This document shows, piece by piece, positions 27,500 through 36,537 of a stretch of DNA of 64,000 bases. The DNA comes from Serratia sp. M24T3. Its GTDB lineage: Bacteria > Pseudomonadota > Gammaproteobacteria > Enterobacterales > Enterobacteriaceae. The stretch lies in NCBI RefSeq assembly GCF_000257645.1, contig NZ_AJHJ01000001.1, positions 186,001 through 250,000 on the forward strand, written 5' to 3'. The notes under the pieces are model-generated. The model saw only the letters and a program-made list of their open reading frames with translations. It was not told the DNA's origin and searched no databases. Each line of letters opens with the position of its first letter. Within the stretch, counting starts at the first letter, position 1. Position numbers and translations under genes: made by a program.

Positions 27500-28678
27500 A
27501 TGACTAAAAGTAATCGATTGCTTCTCACCTGGATTAGCTTTTTCTCTTATGGACTCACTGGCGCGCTGGTGATTGTCACCGGCATGGTAATGGGCAACAT
27601 TGCTGAATATTTTGGCCTGCCTGTTTCCAGCATGAGTAACACCTTTACCTTCCTCAATGCCGGTATTTTAATTGCTATCTTCCTCAATGCCTGGCTGATG
27701 GAAGTTATCCCATTGAAGCGTCAGCTGATTTTTGGCTTCGTGCTGATGGTGCTGGCGGTGGCTGGACTCATGCTGAGCAAAAATATCAGCGTATTTTCGC
27801 TGTGCATGTTTGTGCTTGGAGTGGTGAGCGGCATTACAATGTCGATTGGCACCTTCCTTATTACCAGCATTTATGAAGGGCGTCAGCGCGGGTCGCGTCT
27901 GCTGTTTACTGACTCATTCTTTAGCATGGCGGGAATGACTTTCCCGGTAGTGGCGGGCATGTTGCTGGCGCGAAGCATCGGCTGGTACTGGGTCTATGCC
28001 TGCATCGGCGTGCTGTATCTGGCAATTTTTGTGCTGACTCTGATAGCCGATTTCCCGGTGCTGGGCAAGAAAGCTGAAACGCTGAGCAAGCCGGTCGAGA
28101 AAGAAAAATGGGGTGTTGGCGTATTATTTCTGTCGATTGCTGCGCTGTGTTACATCCTTGGCCAGCTGGGCTTTATTCAGTGGGTACCGGAATACGTTAC
28201 GAAAACCTTTAACCTCGACATCAATCAGGCAGGCAAGCTGGTCAGCGATTTCTGGCTGTCTTATATGATTGGTATGTGGGTGTTTAGCGTGGTGCTGCGC
28301 TTCTTCGACTTGCAGCGCATCGTGACCCTGTTAACTCTGCTGGCAACCGTGGCGATGTACCTGTTTATCTCAACTACCAACGTCGATCATCTGACCTACG
28401 CGATTTTGGCTTTGGGCTTTGTTTCAAGCGCGATTTACACCACAATCATTACTTTAGGCTCTTTGCAGACCAAAGTATCTTCGCCAAAACTGGTTAACTT
28501 TATCCTGACCTGCGGCACCGTTGGCACCATGTTAACCTTTGTGGTTACCGGCCCGATTGTGGCAAAAAGCGGTGCTCACGCAGCACTGGCAACCGCCAAC
28601 GGCCTGTATCTGGTGGTATTCGTGATGTGTCTGATGCTAGGCTTGGTAACCAAACACAGAAGCCACGGCCACGAATAA
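27500..28678 (+). CDS. tsgA: major facilitator transporter TsgA
   Basis: A 392-residue inner-membrane MFS protein (E. coli 393) with about 12 transmembrane helices. The N-terminus [21 protein letters not shown] and stretches such as [20 protein letters not shown] and [20 protein letters not shown] closely match E. coli TsgA. The transported substrate is unknown. In E. coli tsgA lies near nirB; here it occupies the prfC-rimI interval where E. coli has yjjG. Confidence 0.93.
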   Translation: MTKSNRLLLTWISFFSYGLTGALVIVTGMVMGNIAEYFGLPVSSMSNTFTFLNAGILIAIFLNAWLMEVIPLKRQLIFGFVLMVLAVAGLMLSKNISVFSLCMFVLGVVSGITMSIGTFLITSIYEGRQRGSRLLFTDSFFSMAGMTFPVVAGMLLARSIGWYWVYACIGVLYLAIFVLTLIADFPVLGKKAETLSKPVEKEKWGVGVLFLSIAALCYILGQLGFIQWVPEYVTKTFNLDINQAGKLVSDFWLSYMIGMWVFSVVLRFFDLQRIVTLLTLLATVAMYLFISTTNVDHLTYAILALGFVSSAIYTTIITLGSLQTKVSSPKLVNFILTCGTVGTMLTFVVTGPIVAKSGAHAALATANGLYLVVFVMCLMLGLVTKHRSHGHE

Positions 28679-28701
28679 TTTTCCAAATTCAAGAAAGCAA
28701 C

Positions 28702-28725
28702 AAGCGGGCGCAATGCCCGCTTTTT
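28702..28725 (+). terminator. tsgA terminator
   Basis: A hairpin with 8-bp arms AAGCGGGC/GCCCGCTT and loop GCAAT, followed by a T-run. It touches the stop codon of the convergent rimI. Confidence 0.93.
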
Positions 28726-29168
28726 CAGCCAATCGGCAATGCCATGATAATGGCATCTTCGCGCCCGGAGGCCGCTGGATAGTAATTACGGCGAATCGAA
28801 ACCTCGTTGAATCCCATACTCTCATACAGCGAAATTGCCCCACGATTGGAAGCGCGAACCTCCAGCCAAAGCGTAAACACGTCGCGAGTTTCAAGCTGAG
28901 CGAGAATTTCTTCGAGCAAAATACGCCCCAATCCCTGCCGTTGATAGGCGGGATCAATGGCAATATTAAACAGCGTGGCTTCGTCCAGCACGGTCTGCAC
29001 AATCGCAAAACCTACCATTTTGCCCTGCTGTTCTAACTTGAGATTGATATAACGTTCGCCCTGATTAGTCGCAAACGTTTTTTCACTCCAGGGAAAGGCG
29101 TGGCTGGCCTGTTCAATCTCAAAGGCGCGCGTCAGATCCGCGGGGGTCAGGATAGAAATGTTGTTCAT
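28725..29168 (-). CDS. rimI: ribosomal protein S18-alanine N-acetyltransferase RimI
   Basis: A 147-residue GNAT acetyltransferase (E. coli 148) that acetylates the N-terminal Ala of S18. It has the acetyl-CoA motif A YQRQGLGRILLEEI and ISLYESMGFNEVSIRRNYYP with the catalytic Tyr region. The start at 29168 ([12 protein letters not shown]) matches the family. Its first 50 bp overlap the 3' end of holD, as in other enterobacteria. Confidence 0.96.
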   Translation of the reverse strand: MNNISILTPADLTRAFEIEQASHAFPWSEKTFATNQGERYINLKLEQQGKMVGFAIVQTVLDEATLFNIAIDPAYQRQGLGRILLEEILAQLETRDVFTLWLEVRASNRGAISLYESMGFNEVSIRRNYYPAASGREDAIIMALPIG

Positions 29169-29550
29169 TTTCACAAATCTGCTGCCAGAGCGCGCGTTTG
29201 GCTCCAGCGTCTTGAGAAAGCTCGGCCAGCGCCGGGCTAGATAACTGCGCACCCGCGACCGTTAACGGTTCGCTAATGCCCAGTCGCCAGGTATTGCAGT
29301 GCGTGTCTTCCGGCAGCATCGCGACCTGCTCCGTTTGCAGGCAATAAACCTGCGAATCGTGCAGATTGAGGCTGCGGATCACGTCTTTTACCAATAAATC
29401 GCCTTCCAGCGGCAGCACGTCGGCAACAATTAGCAGCTTTGTCTGGTCCGGCAGACTGACGGCCACTTCACCTTGTAAAACCGTGGGGCGACGCAGCGTC
29501 CACTGGGTTATTCCCAGCTGCTGTAATAGCCAGTCTCGTCTTGAAGCCAT
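29119..29550 (-). CDS. holD: DNA polymerase III psi subunit HolD
   Basis: The 143-residue psi subunit (E. coli 137), which bridges the clamp loader to chi and SSB. The family start [17 protein letters not shown] is the chi-binding N-terminus, followed by [14 protein letters not shown]. It is coupled to rimI by a 50-bp overlap and divergent from rsmC. I chose the ATG at 29550 by this homology; an upstream frame of 30 codons is not conserved. Confidence 0.93.
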   Translation of the reverse strand: MASRRDWLLQQLGITQWTLRRPTVLQGEVAVSLPDQTKLLIVADVLPLEGDLLVKDVIRSLNLHDSQVYCLQTEQVAMLPEDTHCNTWRLGISEPLTVAGAQLSSPALAELSQDAGAKRALWQQICENEQHFYPDPRGSDARL

Positions 29551-29661
29551 GCTTTTTCCTGCCCGTTGGCGACTCTTATAGCGCGCTATGCTAGCAAACA
29601 CATCGAACCTGCGCCAATAAACCTCTATAATGCCGCCCATATTCCTGAGGAGCCTTATCTG

Positions 29662-30708
29662 ATGTCAGCATTAACCCCGGCCAGTGAAGTCATACTGCGC
29701 CACAGCGATGATTTTACCGGCCGCCGCGTACTGTTCGCCGGCGATTTACAAGATGACCTGCCAGCCGATTTCGATGCTGAAAACGTGCGAGTCCATACCA
29801 ATCAATATCACCACTGGCAAATGCTCAGCGCTTCATTGAAAGATGACGTGCAGTTTGGTCTGGTGGCGGATGCCGAGTTTATCGCTGCCAGCGATTTGCT
29901 GATTTATTACTGGCCGAAGAGCAAGCAGGAAGCCAAGTTCCAGCTGTTCAACCTGCTTTCTACCCTGCCACTGGGCATTGACGTGTTCGTGGTCGGTGAA
30001 AACCGCAGCGGCGTGCGCAGTGCGGAAGAAATCCTGTCTGAGTTCTGCCAGCTGGATAAAATTGACAGCGCCCGCCGCTGTGGCCTCTATCATGGCCGTC
30101 TGGAAAAGCAGCCAGAGTTCGACGCCGAAGACTGGTGGCAGACTTATATGGTCGAAGAAGTCACCATCAAAACCCTGCCAGGCGTATTCAGCCGAGAAGG
30201 TCTGGACAGCGGCAGCCTGCTGCTGCTCAACAGCTTTGAAGAGCCAATTAAAGGCAAAGTGTTGGATATCGCCAGCGGTTCCGGCGTGCTGGCTTCTGTG
30301 CTGGCAACTTATTCGCCAAAAATGAAAGTCACCCTCAGTGATGTCGGTGCCGCCGCGCTGGCCGCAAGCCGCGCTACGCTTGAAGCCAACGGGCTAACCG
30401 GCGAAGTGATTGCCAGTAATGTCTATTCCGACATCAAAGGCCGTTTCGACATGATCATTTCGAACCCGCCTTTCCACGAAGGCCTGCAAACCAGCCTGCA
30501 CGCTTCCGAGCAGCTGATCCGCGGCGCAGTTAACCACCTGAATATTGGCGGTAAACTGCGTATCGTGGCTAACGCCTTCCTGCCTTATGCAGCGCTTTTA
30601 GACGCTACCTTCGGTAACCATGAAGTACTGGCGCAGAACGGCCGTTTCAAAGTGTACGAAGCCACCCGTGGCCGTCCGCCGCGCGACGATAAAAAGAAAA
30701 AGCGTTAA
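29662..30708 (+). CDS. rsmC: 16S rRNA m2G1207 methyltransferase RsmC
   Basis: A 348-residue methyltransferase (E. coli 343) that modifies G1207 of 16S rRNA in the 30S subunit. It has a degenerate N-terminal methyltransferase-like half and an active C-terminal half, with SAM motif [15 protein letters not shown] and the catalytic NPPFHEG. The start at 29662 follows GAGGAG; the frame opens 32 codons earlier without homology. Confidence 0.97.
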   Translation: MSALTPASEVILRHSDDFTGRRVLFAGDLQDDLPADFDAENVRVHTNQYHHWQMLSASLKDDVQFGLVADAEFIAASDLLIYYWPKSKQEAKFQLFNLLSTLPLGIDVFVVGENRSGVRSAEEILSEFCQLDKIDSARRCGLYHGRLEKQPEFDAEDWWQTYMVEEVTIKTLPGVFSREGLDSGSLLLLNSFEEPIKGKVLDIASGSGVLASVLATYSPKMKVTLSDVGAAALAASRATLEANGLTGEVIASNVYSDIKGRFDMIISNPPFHEGLQTSLHASEQLIRGAVNHLNIGGKLRIVANAFLPYAALLDATFGNHEVLAQNGRFKVYEATRGRPPRDDKKKKR

Positions 30709-30721
30709 TAATCTGAAAGTT

Positions 30722-30845
30722 AATAGCTTATAGATTTCGAGCGACAGGAAGGCAGCAACTGAAGAAGTCCCCGGGAGCTTACATCGGTAAGTGACCGGGG
30801 CGACTGAGGACAGCGAACGCACCTGTGTTTGAAAGATATAGCGAC
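30722..30845 (+). repeat. ERIC-type repeat, tandem copy 1
   Basis: The first of three head-to-tail copies of a 124-bp unit. It contains the enterobacterial repetitive intergenic consensus core GGGAGCTTACATCGGTAAGT then GACCGGGGCGA, flanked by GTCCCC and GGGG arms that can pair. It starts 14 bp after the rsmC stop. Confidence 0.85.
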
Positions 30846-30969
30846 AATAGCTTATAGATTTCGAGCGACAGGAAGGCATTAACTGAAGAAGTCCCCGGGA
30901 GCTTACATCAGTAAGTGACCGGGGCGACTGAAGACAGCGAACACACCTGTGTTTGGAAGATATAGCGAC
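30846..30969 (+). repeat. ERIC-type repeat, tandem copy 2
   Basis: Exactly one 124-bp period from copy 1 and nearly identical, with a few substitutions (GCATTAAC for GCAGCAAC, CATCAG for CATCGG, ACACACC for ACGCACC). It is the most divergent in its central part. Confidence 0.85.
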
Positions 30970-31091
30970 AATAGCTTATAGATTTCGAGCGACAGGAAGG
31001 CAGCAACTGAAGAAGTCCCCGGGAGCTTACATCGGTAAGTGACCGGGGCGACTGAGGACAGCGAACGCGCCTGTAGCTCGAAAGATATAGC
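30970..31091 (+). repeat. ERIC-type repeat, tandem copy 3
   Basis: The third unit again begins exactly 124 bp on. Its core is identical to copy 1, but its right end differs (GCGCCTGTAGCTCGAAAG). It runs up to the stop codon of the convergent aldo-keto reductase, so the array fills the whole intergenic space. Confidence 0.85.
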
Positions 31092-32086
31092 TAGGAATTG
31101 CCAAGAATACGCATCATCTCTGCCGCATACCGCTGACCAGAAGCAGAGTGCAGAGGAAAAGCAGCTTCGATCGCCGCGAGTTCGGCTTCATTCAGGATGA
31201 CATCAAGCGCGGCGATGTTCTCTTCAAGATAAATACGACGCTTTGTTCCCGGGATTGGCACAATATTTTCCCCCTGTGCCAATACCCACGCCAACGCCAG
31301 CTGGGAAGGCTTCACGCCTTTCTCGCTGGCGAGTTCGGCCACTTTATCCGCCAACTGCAGATTTTTTTCGAAATTATCCCCCTGAAAACGCGGATTATGT
31401 TTGCGGAAATCATTGTCGGCTAAATCTTCAGGTGAACGAATGGTGCCAGTCAAAAAACCGCGGCCTAACGGGCTGTAAGGCACAAAGGCAATCCCCAGAC
31501 GCTCACAGGCTGGCAGGATGCTTTCTTCCACGTCGCGGCTCCACAGCGAGTATTCTGTTTGCAGCGCGCTAATTGGATGCACCTCGTGCGCCCGCTCCAG
31601 CGTGGCGGTACCCACCTCACTCAAGCCGATATAACGGATTTTACCTTCACGCACTAAATCCGCCAGCGCGCCAATGGTATCTTCAATCGGTACAGCAGGA
31701 TCGGCGCGATGCTGATAATAAAGGTCAATGACATCGGTTTGCAGGCGTTTTAGGCTACCTTCCACTGACTTGCGAATGTAGTCCGGATGTCCGTTTGTGC
31801 CTCTGGCATGAGGATTCGTCGGGTCACGGACGATGCCAAACTTGGTTGCCAGGAATACCTGATTGCGACGCCCCTGCAATGCTCTGCCCAGCAGTTCCTC
31901 ATTGGTATAAGGGCCATACATGTCGGCGGTATCAAGCATGGTCACCCCTAGCTCAAGCGCGCGGTCCAGCGTCGCCAGCGACTCTTTCTCGTCCATATTG
32001 CCGGTGTAAAATTCGCTCATCCCCATGCAGCCTAAACCCAGCGCCGAGACCATTGGACCGTTTTTGCCTAATTGACGTTGTTGCAT
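31091..32086 (-). CDS. aldo/keto reductase
   Basis: A 331-residue NADPH-dependent aldo-keto reductase of the (beta/alpha)8 fold, AKR13-like. The catalytic tetrad is recognisable: Asp in [10 protein letters not shown] with Tyr following, Lys in LATKFG and His in YYQHRADP. The nucleotide-binding end [19 protein letters not shown] is present. The substrate is unknown. GAGGGAA precedes the ATG. It is divergent from a LysR gene, and the pair is inserted between rsmC and the leu tRNAs. Confidence 0.9.
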   Translation of the reverse strand: MQQRQLGKNGPMVSALGLGCMGMSEFYTGNMDEKESLATLDRALELGVTMLDTADMYGPYTNEELLGRALQGRRNQVFLATKFGIVRDPTNPHARGTNGHPDYIRKSVEGSLKRLQTDVIDLYYQHRADPAVPIEDTIGALADLVREGKIRYIGLSEVGTATLERAHEVHPISALQTEYSLWSRDVEESILPACERLGIAFVPYSPLGRGFLTGTIRSPEDLADNDFRKHNPRFQGDNFEKNLQLADKVAELASEKGVKPSQLALAWVLAQGENIVPIPGTKRRIYLEENIAALDVILNEAELAAIEAAFPLHSASGQRYAAEMMRILGNS

Positions 32087-32202
32087 GTTTATTCCCTCTG
32101 ATTGTTCCGTCGATGAAAATCAGTTTGGTTGTTTACCGCTCAAAGATAAATCCGCTAATCTGTGCAACACTGTTCAGAAATCGCAAACAATGAGAAACCA
32201 GC

Positions 32203-33096
32203 GTGGATCAGATTCAGGCGATGCGGATTTTTACCCGCATAACAGAGTTGGGCAGCTTTACACGCGCGGCAGAAGATCTCGATTTACCGCGCGCCACGGT
32301 AAGCACCACTTTAAAGATGCTCGAGCAGCGTCTTGGGGTGCGACTTTTTCTGCGAACCACGCGACAGGTGAAAATTACCGAGGAAGGCGAGCAATATTAT
32401 CAGCGCTGTCTGCAACTGCTGGCGGCATTCGACGAGGCGCATAATCTGTTTGCGCACCATCAGGCACAGCCTGAAGGCCATGTACGCATTGATATGCCCC
32501 ATTCTGCGGCGCGTGAAATCGTGCTGCCCGCGCTACAAGAGTTTTCCGCGCGCTATCCGCTGATAAGCCTTACCGTCAGCGCTAATGATAATGCGGTTGA
32601 TCTGCTGCATCAGGGTGTCGATTGCGTGATCCGCGCATGGCCTGCGGAAAACGAGAATCTTCAGTCGCGACCTATCGCCATGCTGGAGCAGATTACCTGT
32701 GCCTCGAGGGATTATTTGCAGCGCTACGGCGTGCCCGTCAACATTGCTGATCTTAAGCAGCATCGGGCCGTAGCTTATTTTTTTGCCCACCAACGCCCCG
32801 AATCGCATCTTGAATTTGTTATCAACAAGAAAGTCCAGCAGGTAATGATGGATCACACGCTGACCGTGAGCGGCGCAGACGCCTACATTGCAGCCGCAAA
32901 ATCTGGATTTGGGCTGATTCAGACCTCACGACGTGTCGTCGCGGGGGATATTTCGCGTGGAGAATTGATTGAGGTGCTTCCTGGTTTCACTCCGCCGCCC
33001 ATGCCGCTGTACATTATGTATCCACCTGGGCGTTTTCTGGCGCCGCGCGTCCGAGTGCTGCTCGACTGGCTTATTGAACTGTTTTCACGATTATAA
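32203..33096 (+). CDS. LysR-family transcriptional regulator
   Basis: A 297-residue LysR protein starting at GTG. The helix-turn-helix reads FTRAAEDLDLPRATVSTTLK then LEQRLGVRLFLRTTRQV; the remainder is the ligand-binding domain. It is divergent from the aldo-keto reductase with 116 bp between starts, so it probably regulates that gene and itself. The inducer is unknown. Confidence 0.87.
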   Translation: MDQIQAMRIFTRITELGSFTRAAEDLDLPRATVSTTLKMLEQRLGVRLFLRTTRQVKITEEGEQYYQRCLQLLAAFDEAHNLFAHHQAQPEGHVRIDMPHSAAREIVLPALQEFSARYPLISLTVSANDNAVDLLHQGVDCVIRAWPAENENLQSRPIAMLEQITCASRDYLQRYGVPVNIADLKQHRAVAYFFAHQRPESHLEFVINKKVQQVMMDHTLTVSGADAYIAAAKSGFGLIQTSRRVVAGDISRGELIEVLPGFTPPPMPLYIMYPPGRFLAPRVRVLLDWLIELFSRL

Positions 33097-33226
33097 ACAA
33101 GTAAAGTCGGCGATCAAAAAACGCCTATAAAACCAACGACAAGCAGATCATCCGCTTGAATATCCTGCTATTCGGGCGAAAACTGCGCTTTTTTACAGCA
33201 ATCATCGCCTTTCAATGAAATAACTA

Positions 33227-33254
33227 TTGACGCCCTCGCTAAAATCTCTAGAAT
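33227..33254 (+). promoter_or_regulatory. promoter of the tRNA-Leu cluster
   Basis: TTGACG (33227-33232) and TAGAAT (33249-33254) with 16 bp spacing, followed by the GC-rich discriminator CGGCCCCG typical of stringently controlled stable-RNA promoters. It lies 57 bp before the first tRNA. Confidence 0.75.
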
Positions 33255-33311
33255 TCGGCCCCGTGGTTGCTTACTCGTATAGACGATGTTTTATACGTTA
33301 AGAAACGGTTT

Positions 33312-33398
33312 GCGAAGGTGGCGGAATTGGTAGACGCGCTAGCTTCAGGTGTTAGTGTTCTTACGGACGTGAGGGTTCAAGTCCCTCTCTTCGCACCA
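33312..33398 (+). tRNA. leuQ: tRNA-Leu (anticodon CAG), copy 1
   Basis: An 87-nt class II tRNA with GCGAAGG/ CTTCGC acceptor arms, D loop GGAATTGGTAGACGC, anticodon loop CTTCAGG (CAG), a long variable arm, T loop GGTTCAAGTCC, and encoded CCA. It matches the E. coli leuQPV genes, which are also three in tandem beside rsmC. Confidence 0.98.
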
Positions 33399-33436
33399 AA
33401 CAACCATAGGCAGTAAACAGTACAACGCAGAACGTT

Positions 33437-33523
33437 GCGAAGGTGGCGGAATTGGTAGACGCGCTAGCTTCAGGTGTTAGTGTTCTTACGGACGTGAGGG
33501 TTCAAGTCCCTCTCTTCGCACCA
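33437..33523 (+). tRNA. leuP: tRNA-Leu (anticodon CAG), copy 2
   Basis: Identical in sequence to copy 1, after a 38-bp spacer; encoded CCA. Part of the same transcript. Confidence 0.98.
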
Positions 33524-33583
33524 ATGTGTTTGTATCGCAGATGCCAAAAGAAACAGAATTATCGCAAGTAAGTAATCATTTGT

Positions 33584-33670
33584 GCGAAGGTGGCGGAATT
33601 GGTAGACGCGCTAGCTTCAGGTGTTAGTGTTCTTACGGACGTGAGGGTTCAAGTCCCTCTCTTCGCACCA
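33584..33670 (+). tRNA. leuV: tRNA-Leu (anticodon CAG), copy 3
   Basis: Identical to copies 1 and 2, after a 60-bp spacer; encoded CCA. No clear Rho-independent terminator follows. The accessory region begins beyond it, but I see no repeat of its 3' end further right in the window. Confidence 0.98.
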
Positions 33671-33843
33671 GATGACTCTTACAATAGCTTCAAAATACCA
33701 TTGCTTTAAATACTATTGTTTTAAAATACAACAGCTTCAAAACACTCGCCTTACTCTCCGCAAGAATCTCTCTTCAACTCAAGACGTTAAAAATCATCTT
33801 TTTATTTCTGAAAAAAAATTTTACTAAAGCTCAGCTCTCTTTT

Positions 33844-34128
33844 TCACATCAAATTAAAGTTTACCGACACAGCAGCCAGTCCGCCAGCCAATGCCATAAA
33901 TGACGGCAGCAACAAGTAATGTCTCAGTTTGCTGTGGAACAACATGATAAGCGTCGCCAGCATCGCGATAATCACCAGATACTTCAGATGATCCAACGAC
34001 AGATTTGCCAGCGCTAAAACGGGCAGCAGTGCACAAGGTAATAACACGCCCCATCCGCTAGACAAACGCTTGCCAAAAGACCAACTCACTCCCCACAATC
34101 CACACGCCGTAACTATTGCTGCAATCAT
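33844..34128 (-). CDS. yjjZ: DUF1435 small membrane protein (YjjZ-like)
   Basis: A 94-residue hydrophobic protein from the ATG at 34128 (MIAAIVTACGLWGVSWSFGK) with LSSGWGVLLPCALLPVLALA and LVIIAMLATLIMLF segments, i.e. three to four short membrane helices, ending HYLLLPSFMALAGGLAAVSVN. The pattern GWGVLLP and its position beside the leu tRNAs match E. coli yjjZ, a DUF1435 protein of unknown function. A 16-residue extension starting at TTG is less likely. Confidence 0.65.
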   Translation of the reverse strand: MIAAIVTACGLWGVSWSFGKRLSSGWGVLLPCALLPVLALANLSLDHLKYLVIIAMLATLIMLFHSKLRHYLLLPSFMALAGGLAAVSVNFNLM

Positions 34129-34477
34129 GCTGCTGTCCCACGCTAACTGATAATGATAACTAGTAGCATATAGCAACTTTTCTCATCGCGCATCCGTTTG
34201 TTGAATGCTTTTTGTGCAATTAGCATTATGTTTTATAAATAACTGTGATTGGCACCCTGAGAGAGAAGCAAAAAGTGACATTCCTGAGACCCCGTTAGAA
34301 CGCCATCAAAATTGGCGCAGATACAATTTATAGCCAATTATTTGAATATATTAGCTATTATCTAGTGCAGGGCGAAACAACAAAACGCCCGATGCAAGGG
34401 CATCAGGCGTTTTGAGAGCACAAAAATGTCAATCTATGCCAGGACTGCTCATGTCTCGGCTCATTAAACTGTCCCAG
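34129..34477. other. intergenic region between dhaK and yjjZ
   Basis: Besides the dhaK terminator (34382-34413) it holds the AT-rich upstream region of the yjjZ-like gene. No other gene or repeat is seen. Confidence 0.5.
34382..34413 (-). terminator. dihydroxyacetone kinase gene terminator
   Basis: A long hairpin (arms AAAACGCC-c-GATGC / GCATC-a-GGCGTTTT, 4-nt loop) ending in T-rich sequence on the minus strand, 65 bp past the dhaK stop. Confidence 0.85.
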
Positions 34478-36142
34478 TTATTTATGCAGTGCCAATAACG
34501 CAGCAAAGACGTGTTCAACCGCTACCGCGCCAGGATCTTTCACCCCTTTCAGACTGTCACTGTTGAGATATGAGGACCGACCGGCGTTGGCTTTTTTCAT
34601 GCTCGCGGTGTCTTTGGCTCCTTTGGCCGCTGCATTGGCTGCACCGGCTAAATCTCCTGTTTTTTTATCCAACGCTTCCAAAGCTGGCTGTAAAGCATCG
34701 ATTAGCGTGCGATCGCCCAAATCAGCCCCACCGTAATGCTTCATGCGCTCCAGGCCAAACAGCAGGGACTGGGCAAGCGATTCTTGCTCGCCAACTTTCT
34801 GCCCGGCAGCGGTAAAGAATATCGACATCAATACGCCGCTCGAGCCGCCCATCACTGTCGCCAGACGATCGCCGACAACCGCGAACAACGATGCGAAATC
34901 GTCCTGTGGCAGTTTGTTGCCTTCGTTGAGTTCGAGAATATCTTTGGCGCCCGACGCAAAAGTCGAGCCGGTATCGCCATCTCCCACCTTGGCATCGAGC
35001 TTGTTCAATTCACCTTCCAGCGAAATCAGTGTTTCTGTAATCACTTTCACAATGTTGCCAACCGTTGCATTGCTCGAAGCTTTGATCTTCACTTTCTGGC
35101 TGATTAATTTAACCTTCTGTAGTGGCAATTTCTCGAGTTTGACCAGCGGATGCCAGCCCGAGGCTTCAACCTCTGCCAATAAAGCTTCTTCAATGTCCTT
35201 GTTCAGCACGATGGTTGAGAGTGAGAAACCTTTCATATCCAACGCGCTCACCAGAGCAGCAGGGCCTATGAGATACTTGATGGCGCTCGCGAGGTCAGAA
35301 TGTACTAGCTCTTTGGTGATCTGATTCATCTCCAGCGGTGAAACGCCGCCAAGATTGTTAATCAGCACCGCAACTTTGTGGCTTTTCTTCAGCTCTTTTT
35401 GCAGCAATTCGACCAGTGTTTTAACTATTTTTTGGCTATTGTGTGTTTTCAAAACTGACACACCCGGTTCACCATGAATTCCAAGACCTAACTCAACGTG
35501 ACCGGCAGCGATACGATCGCTCTCATCTTCTTCGTCATCTCCACCCGGCAAATTACAACCGTGCATGGCAACGCCGATGCTCGAGGTGGCATCAATGGCT
35601 TGCTGAGCGATTTTAGTCACCTCTTCCAACGACTTGCCCTGCTCGGCCGCATAACCCGCGACTTTATGCACTAGAGCTGTGCCGGCAATACCGCGCGGCT
35701 GCTTATTATCTGGCAAAGCAATGTCATCAGACACCATCACTAAATCGACTTTATAGCCGAGGTGTTTAGCTTTTTCAGCCGCCAGACCAAAGTTGAGACG
35801 ATCACCGGTGTAGTTTTTCACAATCAGTAAACATCCGGCGTCGCCAGAGACTGCAACAATCGCATTCAACACAGCATCAACACTCGGTGAAGCGAATACG
35901 TCACCGCATACCGCAGCAGTTAGCATGCCTTTACCAACAAAACCAACGTGAGCAGGTTCATGCCCAGAACCACCACCAGAGATTAGCGCTACTTTCTTTT
36001 TATCCCAGTCGCTTCTGACCACGACACGAATCGCTGAGTCTACATCCAATTTGGCTAGATTCTTGAAAGGTGAGGTTAAGATCACCCCTTCAATTACGTC
36101 ATTAATCAGCGTCTTGCGGTCGTTCATGAAGAAATTAGACAT
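34478..36142 (-). CDS. dhaK: ATP-dependent dihydroxyacetone kinase (fused DhaK-DhaL)
   Basis: A 554-residue two-domain kinase phosphorylating dihydroxyacetone (or glyceraldehyde) with ATP, matching the Citrobacter freundii enzyme throughout. The DhaK domain (about 1-330) has SGGGSGHEPAHVGF, NYTGDRLNFGLAAE and GIHGEPG with the His that binds substrate covalently. The DhaL ATP domain (about 355-554) has LDAKVGDGDTGSTFA with metal-binding Asps, MGGSSGVLMSIFFTA and GGADLGDRT. It does not need PTS proteins, unlike E. coli DhaKLM. AAAGGAG lies upstream. It is divergent from an AraC regulator, with no glycerol dehydrogenase adjacent. Confidence 0.95.
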   Translation of the reverse strand: MSNFFMNDRKTLINDVIEGVILTSPFKNLAKLDVDSAIRVVVRSDWDKKKVALISGGGSGHEPAHVGFVGKGMLTAAVCGDVFASPSVDAVLNAIVAVSGDAGCLLIVKNYTGDRLNFGLAAEKAKHLGYKVDLVMVSDDIALPDNKQPRGIAGTALVHKVAGYAAEQGKSLEEVTKIAQQAIDATSSIGVAMHGCNLPGGDDEEDESDRIAAGHVELGLGIHGEPGVSVLKTHNSQKIVKTLVELLQKELKKSHKVAVLINNLGGVSPLEMNQITKELVHSDLASAIKYLIGPAALVSALDMKGFSLSTIVLNKDIEEALLAEVEASGWHPLVKLEKLPLQKVKLISQKVKIKASSNATVGNIVKVITETLISLEGELNKLDAKVGDGDTGSTFASGAKDILELNEGNKLPQDDFASLFAVVGDRLATVMGGSSGVLMSIFFTAAGQKVGEQESLAQSLLFGLERMKHYGGADLGDRTLIDALQPALEALDKKTGDLAGAANAAAKGAKDTASMKKANAGRSSYLNSDSLKGVKDPGAVAVEHVFAALLALHK

Positions 36143-36537
36143 ACCGGATGAACTCCTTTTGTGGTGATAAAAATACTGTCAAATAGTCATGGTGAGTTTT
36201 TTATTAATTCGTTCAAACTAACCAAAGCCAAGAATCTCTCCAAGCATAGTGAAAATTTTAACGATATGTTTGCGTTATCATTGCAAAGTTATTATTGCCG
36301 AGATTTATATATTATTGCGTGATGATGCGCACATTGATAAACCAAACCACAACAGGATAAATAAATATAGCAAACAGGTAGCGCCTTCAATATTGACGGG
36401 ATGAGTCATTCCACATTATGATCAGCCAAATAAAAATAACAGCTTATTGGAATAACTGTTTATTATTTAATTTAACTTCAAACGTAAATAAACAAGTCAC
36501 TCATACTGGATGATTTGAGCTTATCAGAGCGCCCACA
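36143..36537. other. dhaK / araC-like divergent promoter region
   Basis: 395 bp of AT-rich DNA between the kinase and its divergent regulator. It should hold both promoters and the regulator's sites. I see no hairpin or repeat that I can defend. Confidence 0.45.

Noticed and set aside
30598-30879. Minus-strand frame of 93 residues over the end of rsmC and the first ERIC copy
   Set aside because: It is a chance frame through a repeat element and antisense to rsmC.
30722-31091. CRISPR array
   Set aside because: Repeats are 124 bp, contiguous and lack unique spacers; the core is ERIC.
33312-33670. Recent tandem duplication of a tRNA as an assembly error
   Set aside because: The spacers differ (38 and 60 bp, unrelated), and E. 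coli also has three tRNA-Leu(CAG) genes here.
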